A stretch of DNA of 38,074 nucleotides. It comes from a virus. The DNA is taken from positions 1-38,074 of IMG/VR virus record IMGVR_UViG_3300043449_001197, one strand, 5' to 3'. Under the pieces are notes generated by a model. It was given only the letters and a program-made list of their open reading frames with translations, was not told where the DNA came from and ran no database searches. Below, piece after piece: positions 7,330 through 14,415 of the stretch; position 1 is the stretch's first letter; the number at the start of each line of letters is the position of its first letter. The translations under genes and the position numbers were made by a program.

Positions 7330-7521
7330 CTAGTAAGCGGCAAGAACTGCCACGGGAAGAGCGAGTTCCCCCCGGCGCATCTGGTAGGGGTGGTTTGGAT
7401 TTACTTCTTTCAGCTGCGCATAGCATTCGCCGTCAATCGTGCGGAAACTGAGGATTGCGAAGACTGCCTTTGTGTTTGCTGCTGTCACGATTTGACCGAC
7501 TGAGAGTGAGTTGGTGTTCAT
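7330..7521 (-). CDS. Small protein of unknown function
   Basis: 63 residues from the ATG at 7519-7521. A longer frame to 7608 would run through the C/G hairpin at 7551-7570 and into the upstream gene, and is rejected. The product looks like a small beta-barrel (SVGQIVTAANTKAVFAILSF... with YAQLKEV). Function not recognised. Confidence 0.5.
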   Translation of the reverse strand: MNTNSLSVGQIVTAANTKAVFAILSFRTIDGECYAQLKEVNPNHPYQMRRGELALPVAVLAAY

Positions 7522-7550
7522 TAGTGTTGGGGTTTGGTTTGGTTTGGTTG

Positions 7551-7570
7551 TGCCCCCCGTGAGGGGGGCA
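7551..7570. repeat. Perfect 8-bp G/C hairpin between early genes
   Basis: TGCCCCCC, a 4-base loop and GGGGGGCA form a perfect stem between the stop of 7578-8000 and the start of 7330-7521. On the minus strand it is followed by an AACCA-repeat leader, not a T-run. It may insulate or stabilise the downstream message. Confidence 0.5.
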
Positions 7571-7577
7571 GTGAGTG

Positions 7578-8000
7578 TTACTTGGCCGCCTCTTGCTTGG
7601 CCTCCCAATATTCTTTGCCCAAGTCATCATTGGGAATCGGGTTAGCCAACGCATCCGCAGTCAGTGCGTCATTCAACGCCCATTGCAAACTCAAATCCCC
7701 TGCCACCGCTTGTTTGAGGGCTAATTGCACCCACTCCTCCAAGGATGCCAGCGCCCAAAAGACGGACTTTTCTGCGAAATTGATCTCGTCGGGTGTGCCG
7801 GTCTGACGAACCAGATGGAGTTGAGCGACTGCCTCGGCGTGGTTCGCTTCAGCAGTGAGGATGCCTTGGTGTAACTGCTCGGGGGTCCATTGCAGATCGC
7901 CAGCGTTCTGTTGGTACAGCGCTTTGACAATGGTGCGCACTGTATCGAGGGTCCAGTTGGCAGGGAATGAGGATGAGGTGTTGATCTTTGTAGTCTTCAT
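7578..8000 (-). CDS. First gene of the early operon, unknown function
   Basis: 140 residues from the ATG at 7998-8000 (MKTTKINTSSSF). Helical throughout, with repeated Trp and Leu; PNDDLGKEYWEAKQEAA at the C-terminus. A GTG-started extension to 8165 would begin inside the terminator hairpin and through an A-tract, giving an unlike, very basic N-terminus, and is rejected. As the promoter-proximal early gene it may act in host takeover; no family recognised. Confidence 0.6.
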   Translation of the reverse strand: MKTTKINTSSSFPANWTLDTVRTIVKALYQQNAGDLQWTPEQLHQGILTAEANHAEAVAQLHLVRQTGTPDEINFAEKSVFWALASLEEWVQLALKQAVAGDLSLQWALNDALTADALANPIPNDDLGKEYWEAKQEAAK

Positions 8001-8081
8001 TGTCTTGGAGTTGTTGTTCGTCTCAGGCAACCGCGCCCTCAACTGAAACCAAGTAAACCACAGGAGCGAATCCCTGTACAC

Positions 8082-8100
8082 GCTTTTTTTTACTTTTTTT
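8082..8100 (-). promoter_or_regulatory. A-tract element upstream of the early operon
   Basis: On the minus strand two runs of A's separated by GT (AAAAAAAGTAAAAAAAA) lie about 85 bp before the first early gene. Such tracts bend DNA and act as UP elements near promoters. No good -35/-10 pair was found immediately downstream, so the assignment is tentative. Confidence 0.3.
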
Positions 8101-8141
8101 GCAGTCGTGCCGAACTGCTTTTGTTTCAAGCGTTTAGAAAC

Positions 8142-8178
8142 AAAAACGGTGCCGCCCAACCTCACTTGGACGGCACCG
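8142..8178 (-). terminator. Rho-independent terminator after the late/lysis genes
   Basis: On the minus strand CGGTGCCG(T)CC pairs with GGCGGCACCG (hairpin 8147-8178, one bulged base, 11-base loop), followed directly by TTTTTGTTT. It lies 70 bp past the stop of the last late gene (8248) and before the early operon. It is oriented to stop leftward late transcription. Because a promoter-like element lies upstream at 8212-8239, it may also attenuate transcripts from that promoter. Confidence 0.75.
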
Positions 8179-8211
8179 AACCCCAGACAACTATCGTTGC
8201 GCTGTGGTCAA

Positions 8212-8239
8212 ATCATCGCGCACGGCAGACGTATGTCAA
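8212..8239 (-). promoter_or_regulatory. Sigma70-like promoter candidate
   Basis: A perfect TTGACA (-35, plus-strand 8234-8239) is followed after 16 bp by GATGAT (8212-8217), which matches the -10 consensus at four of six positions. It lies in the longest internal noncoding gap and reads towards the early operon. Any transcript from it meets the terminator at 8142-8178 within about 30-60 nt, so antitermination or read-through would be needed. Confidence 0.4.
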
Positions 8240-8247
8240 CACTCTAG

Positions 8248-8850
8248 CTAAAGGTCTCTGACAAAGTCTGTTATCTCGGAAAGCGTATTGCGAACAACTT
8301 CTTTCTGTTCAGCAGTAAGTGCCTTGCGGTCAATCTTTTGTACCCATCTGCGAAACCCTTGAGCGACTCTCTCGACCGTAGGTAACTCCTTCAAGTAAGG
8401 TGCTTTGCATTGCTGAAATCGGTACTTGGTTTTGTTCCATTGCGTCTCGGGGAGCGAGAGCCACGCTTGAATCTCGGTTTGCAGTTTCGAGAGGTTCGCA
8501 GCAGTCATGCCGAGGTCTTGCGCGGCCTCGGCTAGAGTAGACCACCCGATGAGACTCTGGAGGTCAGCGGCAAAGCAGAGTGCGACGGTCTTGGCCTTGG
8601 CATCGCCCGGCCCCATAAGCCAAGCAAGGACGCGGTGCAGAAACATCCCGCCCGTCCGGGTGTCTACCGTTGCGGCCACCTTGGCCATCTCAGCTTCGTG
8701 CCATTGTGAAATCGCGCGAGCAGTCTCAATCGGAATGCGGAATCGGTCGGCCAGAATCTCGGCGGGTGAGTCGAGTTCGCTCGGGTCGAAGGTCCAGAGC
8801 GCATCCTGTTGTGCGGCGGCTTTTTCGGTCGTGTCGGGGATGTAGTTCAC
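8248..8850 (-). CDS. HTH-containing phage protein, putative regulator
   Basis: 200 residues, GTG start overlapping the endolysin stop. Residues about 85-130 (a KTVALCFAADLQSLIGW segment followed by STLAEAAQDLGMTAANLSKL) resemble the sigma-like helix-turn-helix of a conserved phage DNA-binding family. The C-terminal third is helical and charged. Its place as last late gene, immediately before the regulatory gap at 8001-8247, fits a transcription regulator; it could instead be a DNA-packaging accessory factor. Confidence 0.55.
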   Translation of the reverse strand: MNYIPDTTEKAAAQQDALWTFDPSELDSPAEILADRFRIPIETARAISQWHEAEMAKVAATVDTRTGGMFLHRVLAWLMGPGDAKAKTVALCFAADLQSLIGWSTLAEAAQDLGMTAANLSKLQTEIQAWLSLPETQWNKTKYRFQQCKAPYLKELPTVERVAQGFRRWVQKIDRKALTAEQKEVVRNTLSEITDFVRDL

Positions 8851-9458
8851 GCCACAGCACTCTCAAACAGAGAGGCTTCCGCGTCACGCCGTTTCTGCAA
8901 GCCCGTGGTGTTCGGCCACAGTCTTTTCATCGAGCGGAGGAGGTCGGGAACGTCATACAGACGGCCATCGCGGAGTGCATTCTGAATCCCTACCATCTCG
9001 GCGCGACGGTCGCCCGAGAGTGCTGCGCCCCTGTTGAACACCAGCGAGATAAGCGCATCGCGTGCGGGTGCTGGCAGAGTTTCTGCCTGTGGATAAATCC
9101 GCATGGTCTGGAGGTAAAACCGAGGGACGGTGATGCGTTGAAACACGTCGAGAGCTTGGTTCCAAGTGACCTCGATAGATCGCACGGCCTCCCGTGAGTG
9201 AAGCCACAAACGCGCGGCCTCGCCGCGGATTCCGAGCGCACCTTTAAGCAACTCGAATGAGGTGTCTGCGAGGACTGGTCCCCAGCTCTCAGCAAACTGC
9301 GCTTCGGTGTTGTAGCCCAAATCGAACCCGATGCCGACGGTTACCCCAGACTGCTCGCCCGGCCACGTTGGGCGAGAGAGGAACTTGCGGAAGTATGTTT
9401 CACCGCCACCGACTTCATAGTCGAGCAGCAGTTTGAGACCTTCGGGTGAGAGAGTCAT
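8847..9458 (-). CDS. Endolysin, GH24-type lysozyme
   Basis: 203 residues from the ATG at 9456-9458, which overlaps the upstream stop; the longer frame to 9512 would eat into the holin-like gene. Features of phage lysozymes: Glu15 in the first helix (LLDYEVGGGETYFRKF), GVTVGIGFDLGY at 38-49, and a later LVFNRGAAL motif. It should cut the glycan strands of peptidoglycan at lysis. No signal peptide is seen, so export likely depends on the holin-like proteins encoded just upstream. Confidence 0.8.
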   Translation of the reverse strand: MTLSPEGLKLLLDYEVGGGETYFRKFLSRPTWPGEQSGVTVGIGFDLGYNTEAQFAESWGPVLADTSFELLKGALGIRGEAARLWLHSREAVRSIEVTWNQALDVFQRITVPRFYLQTMRIYPQAETLPAPARDALISLVFNRGAALSGDRRAEMVGIQNALRDGRLYDVPDLLRSMKRLWPNTTGLQKRRDAEASLFESAVA

Positions 9459-9703
9459 TTCTCGAAAAGCTCGGCCAGTTTTCCCCAAAGTCGGGCTCGG
9501 TCTTCCTCGCAAGCAGCTGCGCGACGTTCGACTGCTTCGATGCGCTGGTCGTGCTTAGATTCCATCGCGTCGAGACGTTGGTCGGCTTTGGCTTCCGACT
9601 CGTTCAACCGTCGCGCCAACCACACAAGGCCGGCGGCGAGTACGGCGGCGACTGGGCCTTGGGCGGCGACAATGTCGAGGATGTCAGCGGCGGCGATGGT
9701 CAT
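9455..9703 (-). CDS. Holin/spanin-like membrane protein with coiled coil
   Basis: 82 residues from the ATG at 9701-9703. One transmembrane segment at about residues 8-28 (LDIVAAQGPVAAVLAAGLVW), then a long charged coiled coil rich in E/R/K (LNESEAKADQRLDAMESKHD...). It overlaps the genes on both sides by 4 bp in the lysis block. The topology fits a class III-like holin or an inner-membrane spanin component; which one cannot be told from sequence. Confidence 0.6.
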   Translation of the reverse strand: MTIAAADILDIVAAQGPVAAVLAAGLVWLARRLNESEAKADQRLDAMESKHDQRIEAVERRAAACEEDRARLWGKLAELFEK

Positions 9704-9864
9704 TTTTCGCGACGGAAAATGTTGATGGCTGAGTAGAGAGAGACTCCGGCGGTTAAAACCGCGTCGGCTTGGTCTGGCGCGATTTTTAGACCAAAAAGCG
9801 TTGCGAGGCTTACGAGTCCTCTCCATGTCGACGGTTCAAAGATTCGGGCGATTATGTATTTCAT
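9700..9864 (-). CDS. 54-residue holin-like protein
   Basis: The ATG at 9862-9864 starts a short frame ending in an ATGA overlap with the next gene. The sequence (MKYIIARIFEPSTWRGLVSL, then ATLFGLKIAPDQADAVLTAG) matches a widespread small phage holin type: an EPSTWRG motif, a first hydrophobic helix, a P-x-QAD turn, a second helix and a basic end (FRREK). It probably permeabilises the inner membrane to release the endolysin. Confidence 0.7.
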   Translation of the reverse strand: MKYIIARIFEPSTWRGLVSLATLFGLKIAPDQADAVLTAGVSLYSAINIFRREK

Positions 9865-9867
9865 GGG

Positions 9868-10986
9868 TTAAAAATAGGTTGTGACCATTACCATTCCGGC
9901 GGCTCCGTTTCCTCCTGCGCCGGATTGCGAACCTGTTTGGGTTGCTCCTCCTCCTCCTCCTCCAGCGGCTGGGAAACCTCCTGCTCCTCCTGTCCCTCCA
10001 TCTGTATTTATCTGCGCCCCTCCTCCTCCTCCTCCCGACCCAGACGCTAGGAAACCAAATTCAGCGTTGGAATTGGCGGTTCCGTTTCCTCCATTGATTG
10101 CGGTTGTGGTGTTTCCGGCTCCCCCTCCTAGCGCGTTGAGTGCGTTGGAGCGACCTCCGTTTCCTCCGAAAAAAGGTGCGTTCCCTGTCGAAATCCCCCC
10201 CCCTGCCCCTCCTCCTGCGCCACCATAGCTCCACGCGACATTTTGCGCGTTCGGGTTGCCGATGGCTCCGGCACCACCGTTGACCGCTGCGCTCGCCCCT
10301 GCATTTGAGTTAAGTGCGGCGGCTCCTCCGCTTCCGAGCGTGATGGAACCGCCTATCCCTCTTCCTCCTCCTGTGGCGACCAAGGTTCCGAAGGCCGAGT
10401 TGAAACCGTTGGTTCCGTCGACTCCATTAGCGGTTGCGGTTTGTCCGTTGCCACCAGGGCCACCGGCTCCGATCGTGATGGCGACTGTTGAGTCTAGAGC
10501 GGCAGCGGGTAGCGTTACGTTGAGGTAACTGCCTCCACCTCCTCCGCCTCCTCCACAATGCACGACGTTGGAGGATGCGTCTTTGCGTCCACTCCCTCCT
10601 CCTCCCCCTCCTCCGAACATCTGCACGTTTACGGATTTTGCTCCTGTTGGCTTTGTCCAAGTTGCCGTGCCGGACGGGTGAGTTGTGAGGGTGTAGAGAT
10701 TGATTTGTGGCGGCGTCCCTCCTCCGGTTGGTTTGTCCGCGAGGTCGTTGTAGCTGCCGGAGGTGGCAACGGTTGCGAGACTCGGCGTGCCCGATAGGTC
10801 GCTATACGCGCCAGAGGTGGCCACGTTAGCAAGTGCGGGTTTGCCGCTGAGGTCAGCATACGCGCCAGAGGTGGCCACCGTTGAGAGTCCCAACGCCGTT
10901 TTCGCGGCGGCGGCATCAGTTGCCGATAGCAACTGTTTGCCCACCGTGGTCGCCTGACCGAGGAGGTTGTTTGAGACCTGTTGCAT
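9868..10986 (-). CDS. Polyglycine-rich tail fibre/adhesin
   Basis: 372 residues. The N-terminus (QQVSNNLLGQATTVGKQLLSATDAAAA) is shared with the fibre at 12490-13230. Three near-identical repeats of the type VATSGAYxDLSGxP follow (about residues 35-90). From residue 120 on the protein is dominated by Gly runs (GGGGGGGS, GGAGGGAGGG) between short hydrophobic strands and ends GMVMVTTYF. This resembles phage adhesins that pack as polyglycine-II sandwiches. Likely the receptor-binding tip; last structural gene before lysis. Confidence 0.7.
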   Translation of the reverse strand: MQQVSNNLLGQATTVGKQLLSATDAAAAKTALGLSTVATSGAYADLSGKPALANVATSGAYSDLSGTPSLATVATSGSYNDLADKPTGGGTPPQINLYTLTTHPSGTATWTKPTGAKSVNVQMFGGGGGGGSGRKDASSNVVHCGGGGGGGGSYLNVTLPAAALDSTVAITIGAGGPGGNGQTATANGVDGTNGFNSAFGTLVATGGGRGIGGSITLGSGGAAALNSNAGASAAVNGGAGAIGNPNAQNVAWSYGGAGGGAGGGISTGNAPFFGGNGGRSNALNALGGGAGNTTTAINGGNGTANSNAEFGFLASGSGGGGGGAQINTDGGTGGAGGFPAAGGGGGGATQTGSQSGAGGNGAAGMVMVTTYF

Positions 10987-10987
10987 G

Positions 10988-11013
10988 GTTAGCGATAAAA
11001 GTTAGCGATAAAA
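10988..11013. repeat. Tandem 13-bp repeat at a gene junction
   Basis: GTTAGCGATAAAA occurs twice head to tail. The second copy holds the stop codon of the fibre gene 11002-12477 and the first fills the gap to the next ATG, so it looks like a recent small duplication. Confidence 0.8.
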
Positions 11014-12477
11014 GAATGCGAGCACGAAGGCTGGGCCACCGTCCCCGCCTCTGCCACCGCGAGACTGATACAACGATGCGGCCTCGGTGATGCATCCACC
11101 ACCGCCACCTCCTCCACATCCCGGCATAGCGTTCGCGCCGTCTCCACCACGACTGCGACTGCTCAACCCGTCAACGTAAGACCCTCCCCCTCCAGCACCT
11201 CCGAAGAAGCAAGTCGGAGTGCCAACGGTGTGATAAATCGGGATTGCATCACCGCCCGTTGACGAACCGTTGGCAAAGGTGCTGCGACCTTGGAAGTCCA
11301 CAGTGGTCTGCGCGATTGCGTCGAACAGGAACCCGTTCGCATCGCAGATTCCACCGCCGTCGTAGTCACTCCCATCTGCTGCCGCACCTCCTCCCGAACC
11401 GGGATGAACGGTTGCGAAATCATCGGTGCCCCACGACTGCACGATTGGCGCAATGCCAGCCGAGTTGTAACCACCCGTGCCGACGCTGAAGGTCGGATTG
11501 ATGCGCCCTGTAGGAGCATTGTTCGATAGGCCAGCTGCTGATCCTGTGTTTCCCGCAAGCCCTCCTTTGCCTCCCTCGTTGCTCGGAATGTTGATGAGCA
11601 TCTGGTTTGTCACCCCTTGGGTCATCCCTTGGAATATGGCCCCGTTGCAGTAGAGTTGCAGACCTCCACCGTCGCCACCTTGGATGCTCTCGCCATTCAT
11701 GTTGTCGTAAGCCCTCGGCGTTCCTCCAGCACCAGCACCACCGAGCACGGCGGTGAAGGTCACATTTTCGCAGGGCAGACGCTGGATGCGTCGGAGCACT
11801 CCGTTGGACCCACCAGCACCTCCACCAGCTGCTGGTGCTCCCGGGTCGTTAACCTTCTCAAACAACGCACCCGCGCCTCCTCCTCCTCCAGCCGAGCACG
11901 CGATGATGTCGACCCACTTGTACCCAGATGGTGTTGAGAATGAAACGGTCTGATTTGACCCTACTTGCCCCTGCGTTAGGAGCACATGAAACTCAAAGCT
12001 GGATGCCTGACCACTCGGTGTGATCGGTTCCCACTTAGATAAAGTTGCGTTCCATGTGAGCACCTGTCCGCTAGTTGGTGCTGCAGTTGAAACGCTTCGC
12101 CCCTGTATTTTGTCCACAGTCGGGTTTGGGTACGTCCCCGACAAATCACCACCCGCTGACCCCGATGGTGCTCGCGAGTTGCTCAAGCGCGAGTCATTTC
12201 CCTCGCACGCCGTCCCCGCGCTGCTGCCGAACGAGACCGAGAGCGTGCGGTCTGACGCGAGAGTGCCACCACCAGAGAGACCCGTCCCTGCGCTGATTGA
12301 GCGAGTCGTTTGCACGGCTCCGACGATGCGCGAGTCATCTCCAGCGGCCACGGTGTTGGATGTGGTGCCGACTGATTTCGTCGCGGAATCACCCAACCCT
12401 AAGTTGGTCCGCATCTGCGCTTGGTCCGTCGAACCCATGAAGGTATCGACCACTTGTGTGACTGGTAAATCTGCCAT
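11002..12477 (-). CDS. Glycine-rich tail fibre protein
   Basis: 491 residues. The first 160 form a fibre-shaft-like region (MRTNLGLGDSATKSVG, VAAGDDSRI, DRTLSVSFG, GDLSGTYPNPTV), motifs common in phage tail fibres. From about residue 165 onward a jelly-roll-like segment begins (FHVLLTQGQVGSNQTVSFST) followed by Gly-rich loops, ending RGGRGGDGGPAFVLAFFYR. Its C-terminal half is organised like the fibre at 9868-10986, so the two are probably alternative or cooperating receptor-binding proteins. Confidence 0.7.
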   Translation of the reverse strand: MADLPVTQVVDTFMGSTDQAQMRTNLGLGDSATKSVGTTSNTVAAGDDSRIVGAVQTTRSISAGTGLSGGGTLASDRTLSVSFGSSAGTACEGNDSRLSNSRAPSGSAGGDLSGTYPNPTVDKIQGRSVSTAAPTSGQVLTWNATLSKWEPITPSGQASSFEFHVLLTQGQVGSNQTVSFSTPSGYKWVDIIACSAGGGGGAGALFEKVNDPGAPAAGGGAGGSNGVLRRIQRLPCENVTFTAVLGGAGAGGTPRAYDNMNGESIQGGDGGGLQLYCNGAIFQGMTQGVTNQMLINIPSNEGGKGGLAGNTGSAAGLSNNAPTGRINPTFSVGTGGYNSAGIAPIVQSWGTDDFATVHPGSGGGAAADGSDYDGGGICDANGFLFDAIAQTTVDFQGRSTFANGSSTGGDAIPIYHTVGTPTCFFGGAGGGGSYVDGLSSRSRGGDGANAMPGCGGGGGGGCITEAASLYQSRGGRGGDGGPAFVLAFFYR

Positions 12478-12489
12478 GATTTTGAGTGG

Positions 12490-13230
12490 TTAAGCTGCTC
12501 TTGTGTACTTGTCTGTGGTGCCCGGGCGAAGGTAAGTGCCTCCCTCGGGACGTGTGAAAGTGTAGGTTGTCGTGCCACCGCCACCACCGCCTGTTGTCGG
12601 CATCACCAGCATGGCGTCCCACTTGGTCGAATCGGTTGGCACCTCGGAACCCGAAACCGACTTGCGAACGTAGCACCCAATCGTCTGCGCGGTGGTGTCC
12701 TCGTACCGAACAACTTGGCCAACGGTGTAGACGGTGCTCGCAGAGTAAACCCCGACGAATACAAACGAAGTCCCTGCGGCACCAGGATCACCAGCTGGTC
12801 CCTGCGGCCCCTGCGCCCCAGACGCCCCCGATGGCCCTGCGACGCCTCCCGACGCGACAAGGACGTTGATGCGTTCGTTCAAAAACGGTGCGACGAGGAA
12901 GGTGATGACGCCGCTTGTCACAACGTAATCGATTCCAGCCGACTGCATCACCCCGCCGACCGAGACGATGAAGTGTGCATCGGTCGAATCGGTCGAGCTT
13001 GTCTCGAACACGGTTTGCGACCCTGTGCCCGTGAAACCGAACTGCGTAAGCGCAAACGAACCACTCCCGCCGATGCTCGTAGGCTTGTCCGTGAGGTCGT
13101 TGTAGCTGCCCGTATTGGCGACGGTCGCGAGTCCGAGGGAGGTTCTGGCCGCTGCTGCGTTGGTCGCTGAAATGAGGCTTTTACCGACCGCCGTCGCGTC
13201 TTTAAGCAGCTGGTTGGAAACTCGCTTCAT
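12490..13230 (-). CDS. Short collagen-like tail fibre protein
   Basis: 246 residues from the ATG at 13228-13230 (MKRVSNQLLKDATAVGKSL). The N-terminal module is shared with the gene at 9868-10986. The middle module (HFIVSVGGVMQSAGIDYVV then ITFLVAPFLNERINVLVASGG) is shared with the collagen-like protein at 14416-15798. A short GPSGASGAQGPQGPAGDPGA collagen stretch follows, then a beta-rich carbohydrate-binding-like segment with YSASTVYTVGQVVRY. Likely trimeric fibre; its start overlaps the glycosyltransferase stop. Confidence 0.7.
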   Translation of the reverse strand: MKRVSNQLLKDATAVGKSLISATNAAAARTSLGLATVANTGSYNDLTDKPTSIGGSGSFALTQFGFTGTGSQTVFETSSTDSTDAHFIVSVGGVMQSAGIDYVVTSGVITFLVAPFLNERINVLVASGGVAGPSGASGAQGPQGPAGDPGAAGTSFVFVGVYSASTVYTVGQVVRYEDTTAQTIGCYVRKSVSGSEVPTDSTKWDAMLVMPTTGGGGGGTTTYTFTRPEGGTYLRPGTTDKYTRAA

Positions 13231-14384
13231 ACCATTGTGCTGCTCGTCAAATGCGAGAAGTCGAGACCGAGTCCTGTGATCCACGGTTTCGGCTCCCCGT
13301 ACCATCCCGCGCCAAACTTGGTCTCTGCGAAATCATCGAACGCTCGCAGAAACTTGGGACGCACGGCGTCGAGCGAGAAGTTGGCCCGTGCGAAACGCAC
13401 CATTGCCGAGCGGTCGATGCGGTCCACGTTGGCTATCCCTCGCAGGATGTCGCGCATTGAGAGGCATCGGAACCCATTGACTCCATCGACGATGTACTCC
13501 GTCATCGCGCCGAAGTCGCTAACGATGGGGACGCACCCCGAGAGCATCATCTCAACTGCCGTCCCTCCGAACGGCTCCCAGTATTGGGAGAGAAGAAAGC
13601 CGAACCTCGCGCGACCCATCAACTCGCGCCGCTGCTCGATACCAACGCACCCAACAAACTCAACGTGATCAGGCCACTCCTTGAGACCAAACGCATCTGG
13701 TCCACCTTGTCCCGCGACCTTCAGCTTGATGCCCATGCGCTTGCAAGCGTCCATCGCAACGTGGAGACCTTTGTTGACCCCGATGCGCCCGATGTAGAGC
13801 GCATAATCTTCACGCGGCAAAGAGTCGTCGAAGTCGGCCAGATTGAAATAGTTCGGAACCACGCGCCACGACCATTGCGGCTTGCAGTGAGAGACTCGGT
13901 CGGTGCCGTAATGCGCGGCCAGAAGCGGGTAGGATTCGTAACAGCGGAATGGCGCGAATGCGTGACCGTTGCCGATGCCGGGTTCAACGACGACCAAGTC
14001 GTTGTCCTTGTTTGCGGCGAAAGTTGCTTCAGCGGTCCCGCCCCAAAACGCGAGGACGAAGTCCCCCTTCTGCTTGGTCTGCAAAATCGCATCCCCCGCC
14101 ACCAAGTTGTAGACGCGGTGCGACAAGTCCGAACTCGAGAACTTGAACTGGTTTTTGCGCCAGTCGAAATCGCCGTAAGTCTGCTGGTGGATTTCGCGAG
14201 TGATGACGTTGACGTGTTCGTGCGCAGCAGTTTGCGAGTCTGGGTGACCGTAGTGGACCGTGCGGAAGTCCTTGGAGTCTTTGAACATCTCCAAGAACTT
14301 CAAGACCTTCTGCGTGAAAGCGCACGCTGAGTATTCTGGATGCGTTACGGTGTGAGGGACAGCAAGGCAATGCAACGTAGTCAT
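13227..14384 (-). CDS. GT4-family glycosyltransferase
   Basis: 385 residues, a two-domain GT-B enzyme. The C-terminal domain has YIGRIGVNKGLHVAMDA (197-213) and the retaining-GT E-x7-E motif E270-PFGGTAV-E278, followed by SGCVPIVSDFGAMTEYIVDG, which fits the sugar-nucleotide site. Transfers a sugar from an NDP-sugar to an unknown acceptor in the cytoplasm. It is embedded between two collagen-like fibre genes and overlaps one of them, so a fibre protein is the simplest acceptor; DNA or a host glycan are alternatives. Confidence 0.85.
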   Translation of the reverse strand: MTTLHCLAVPHTVTHPEYSACAFTQKVLKFLEMFKDSKDFRTVHYGHPDSQTAAHEHVNVITREIHQQTYGDFDWRKNQFKFSSSDLSHRVYNLVAGDAILQTKQKGDFVLAFWGGTAEATFAANKDNDLVVVEPGIGNGHAFAPFRCYESYPLLAAHYGTDRVSHCKPQWSWRVVPNYFNLADFDDSLPREDYALYIGRIGVNKGLHVAMDACKRMGIKLKVAGQGGPDAFGLKEWPDHVEFVGCVGIEQRRELMGRARFGFLLSQYWEPFGGTAVEMMLSGCVPIVSDFGAMTEYIVDGVNGFRCLSMRDILRGIANVDRIDRSAMVRFARANFSLDAVRPKFLRAFDDFAETKFGAGWYGEPKPWITGLGLDFSHLTSSTMV

Positions 14385-14415
14385 GTCGCATAGGCTGGAG
14401 CAAATGCTCCACGCC

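Noticed and set aside
8101-8129. Plus-strand terminator (GCAGT...ACTGC followed by TTTTGTTT)
   Set aside because: No plus-strand gene exists for it to end; kept only as part of the regulatory gap.
8001-8165. N-terminal extension of the first early gene
   Set aside because: It would use a GTG inside the terminator and read through an A-tract, giving an unlike basic peptide.
9940-12000. Runs of CCTCCTCC as a possible repeat array or CRISPR
   Set aside because: They are Gly codons in fibre genes; no repeat-spacer structure.
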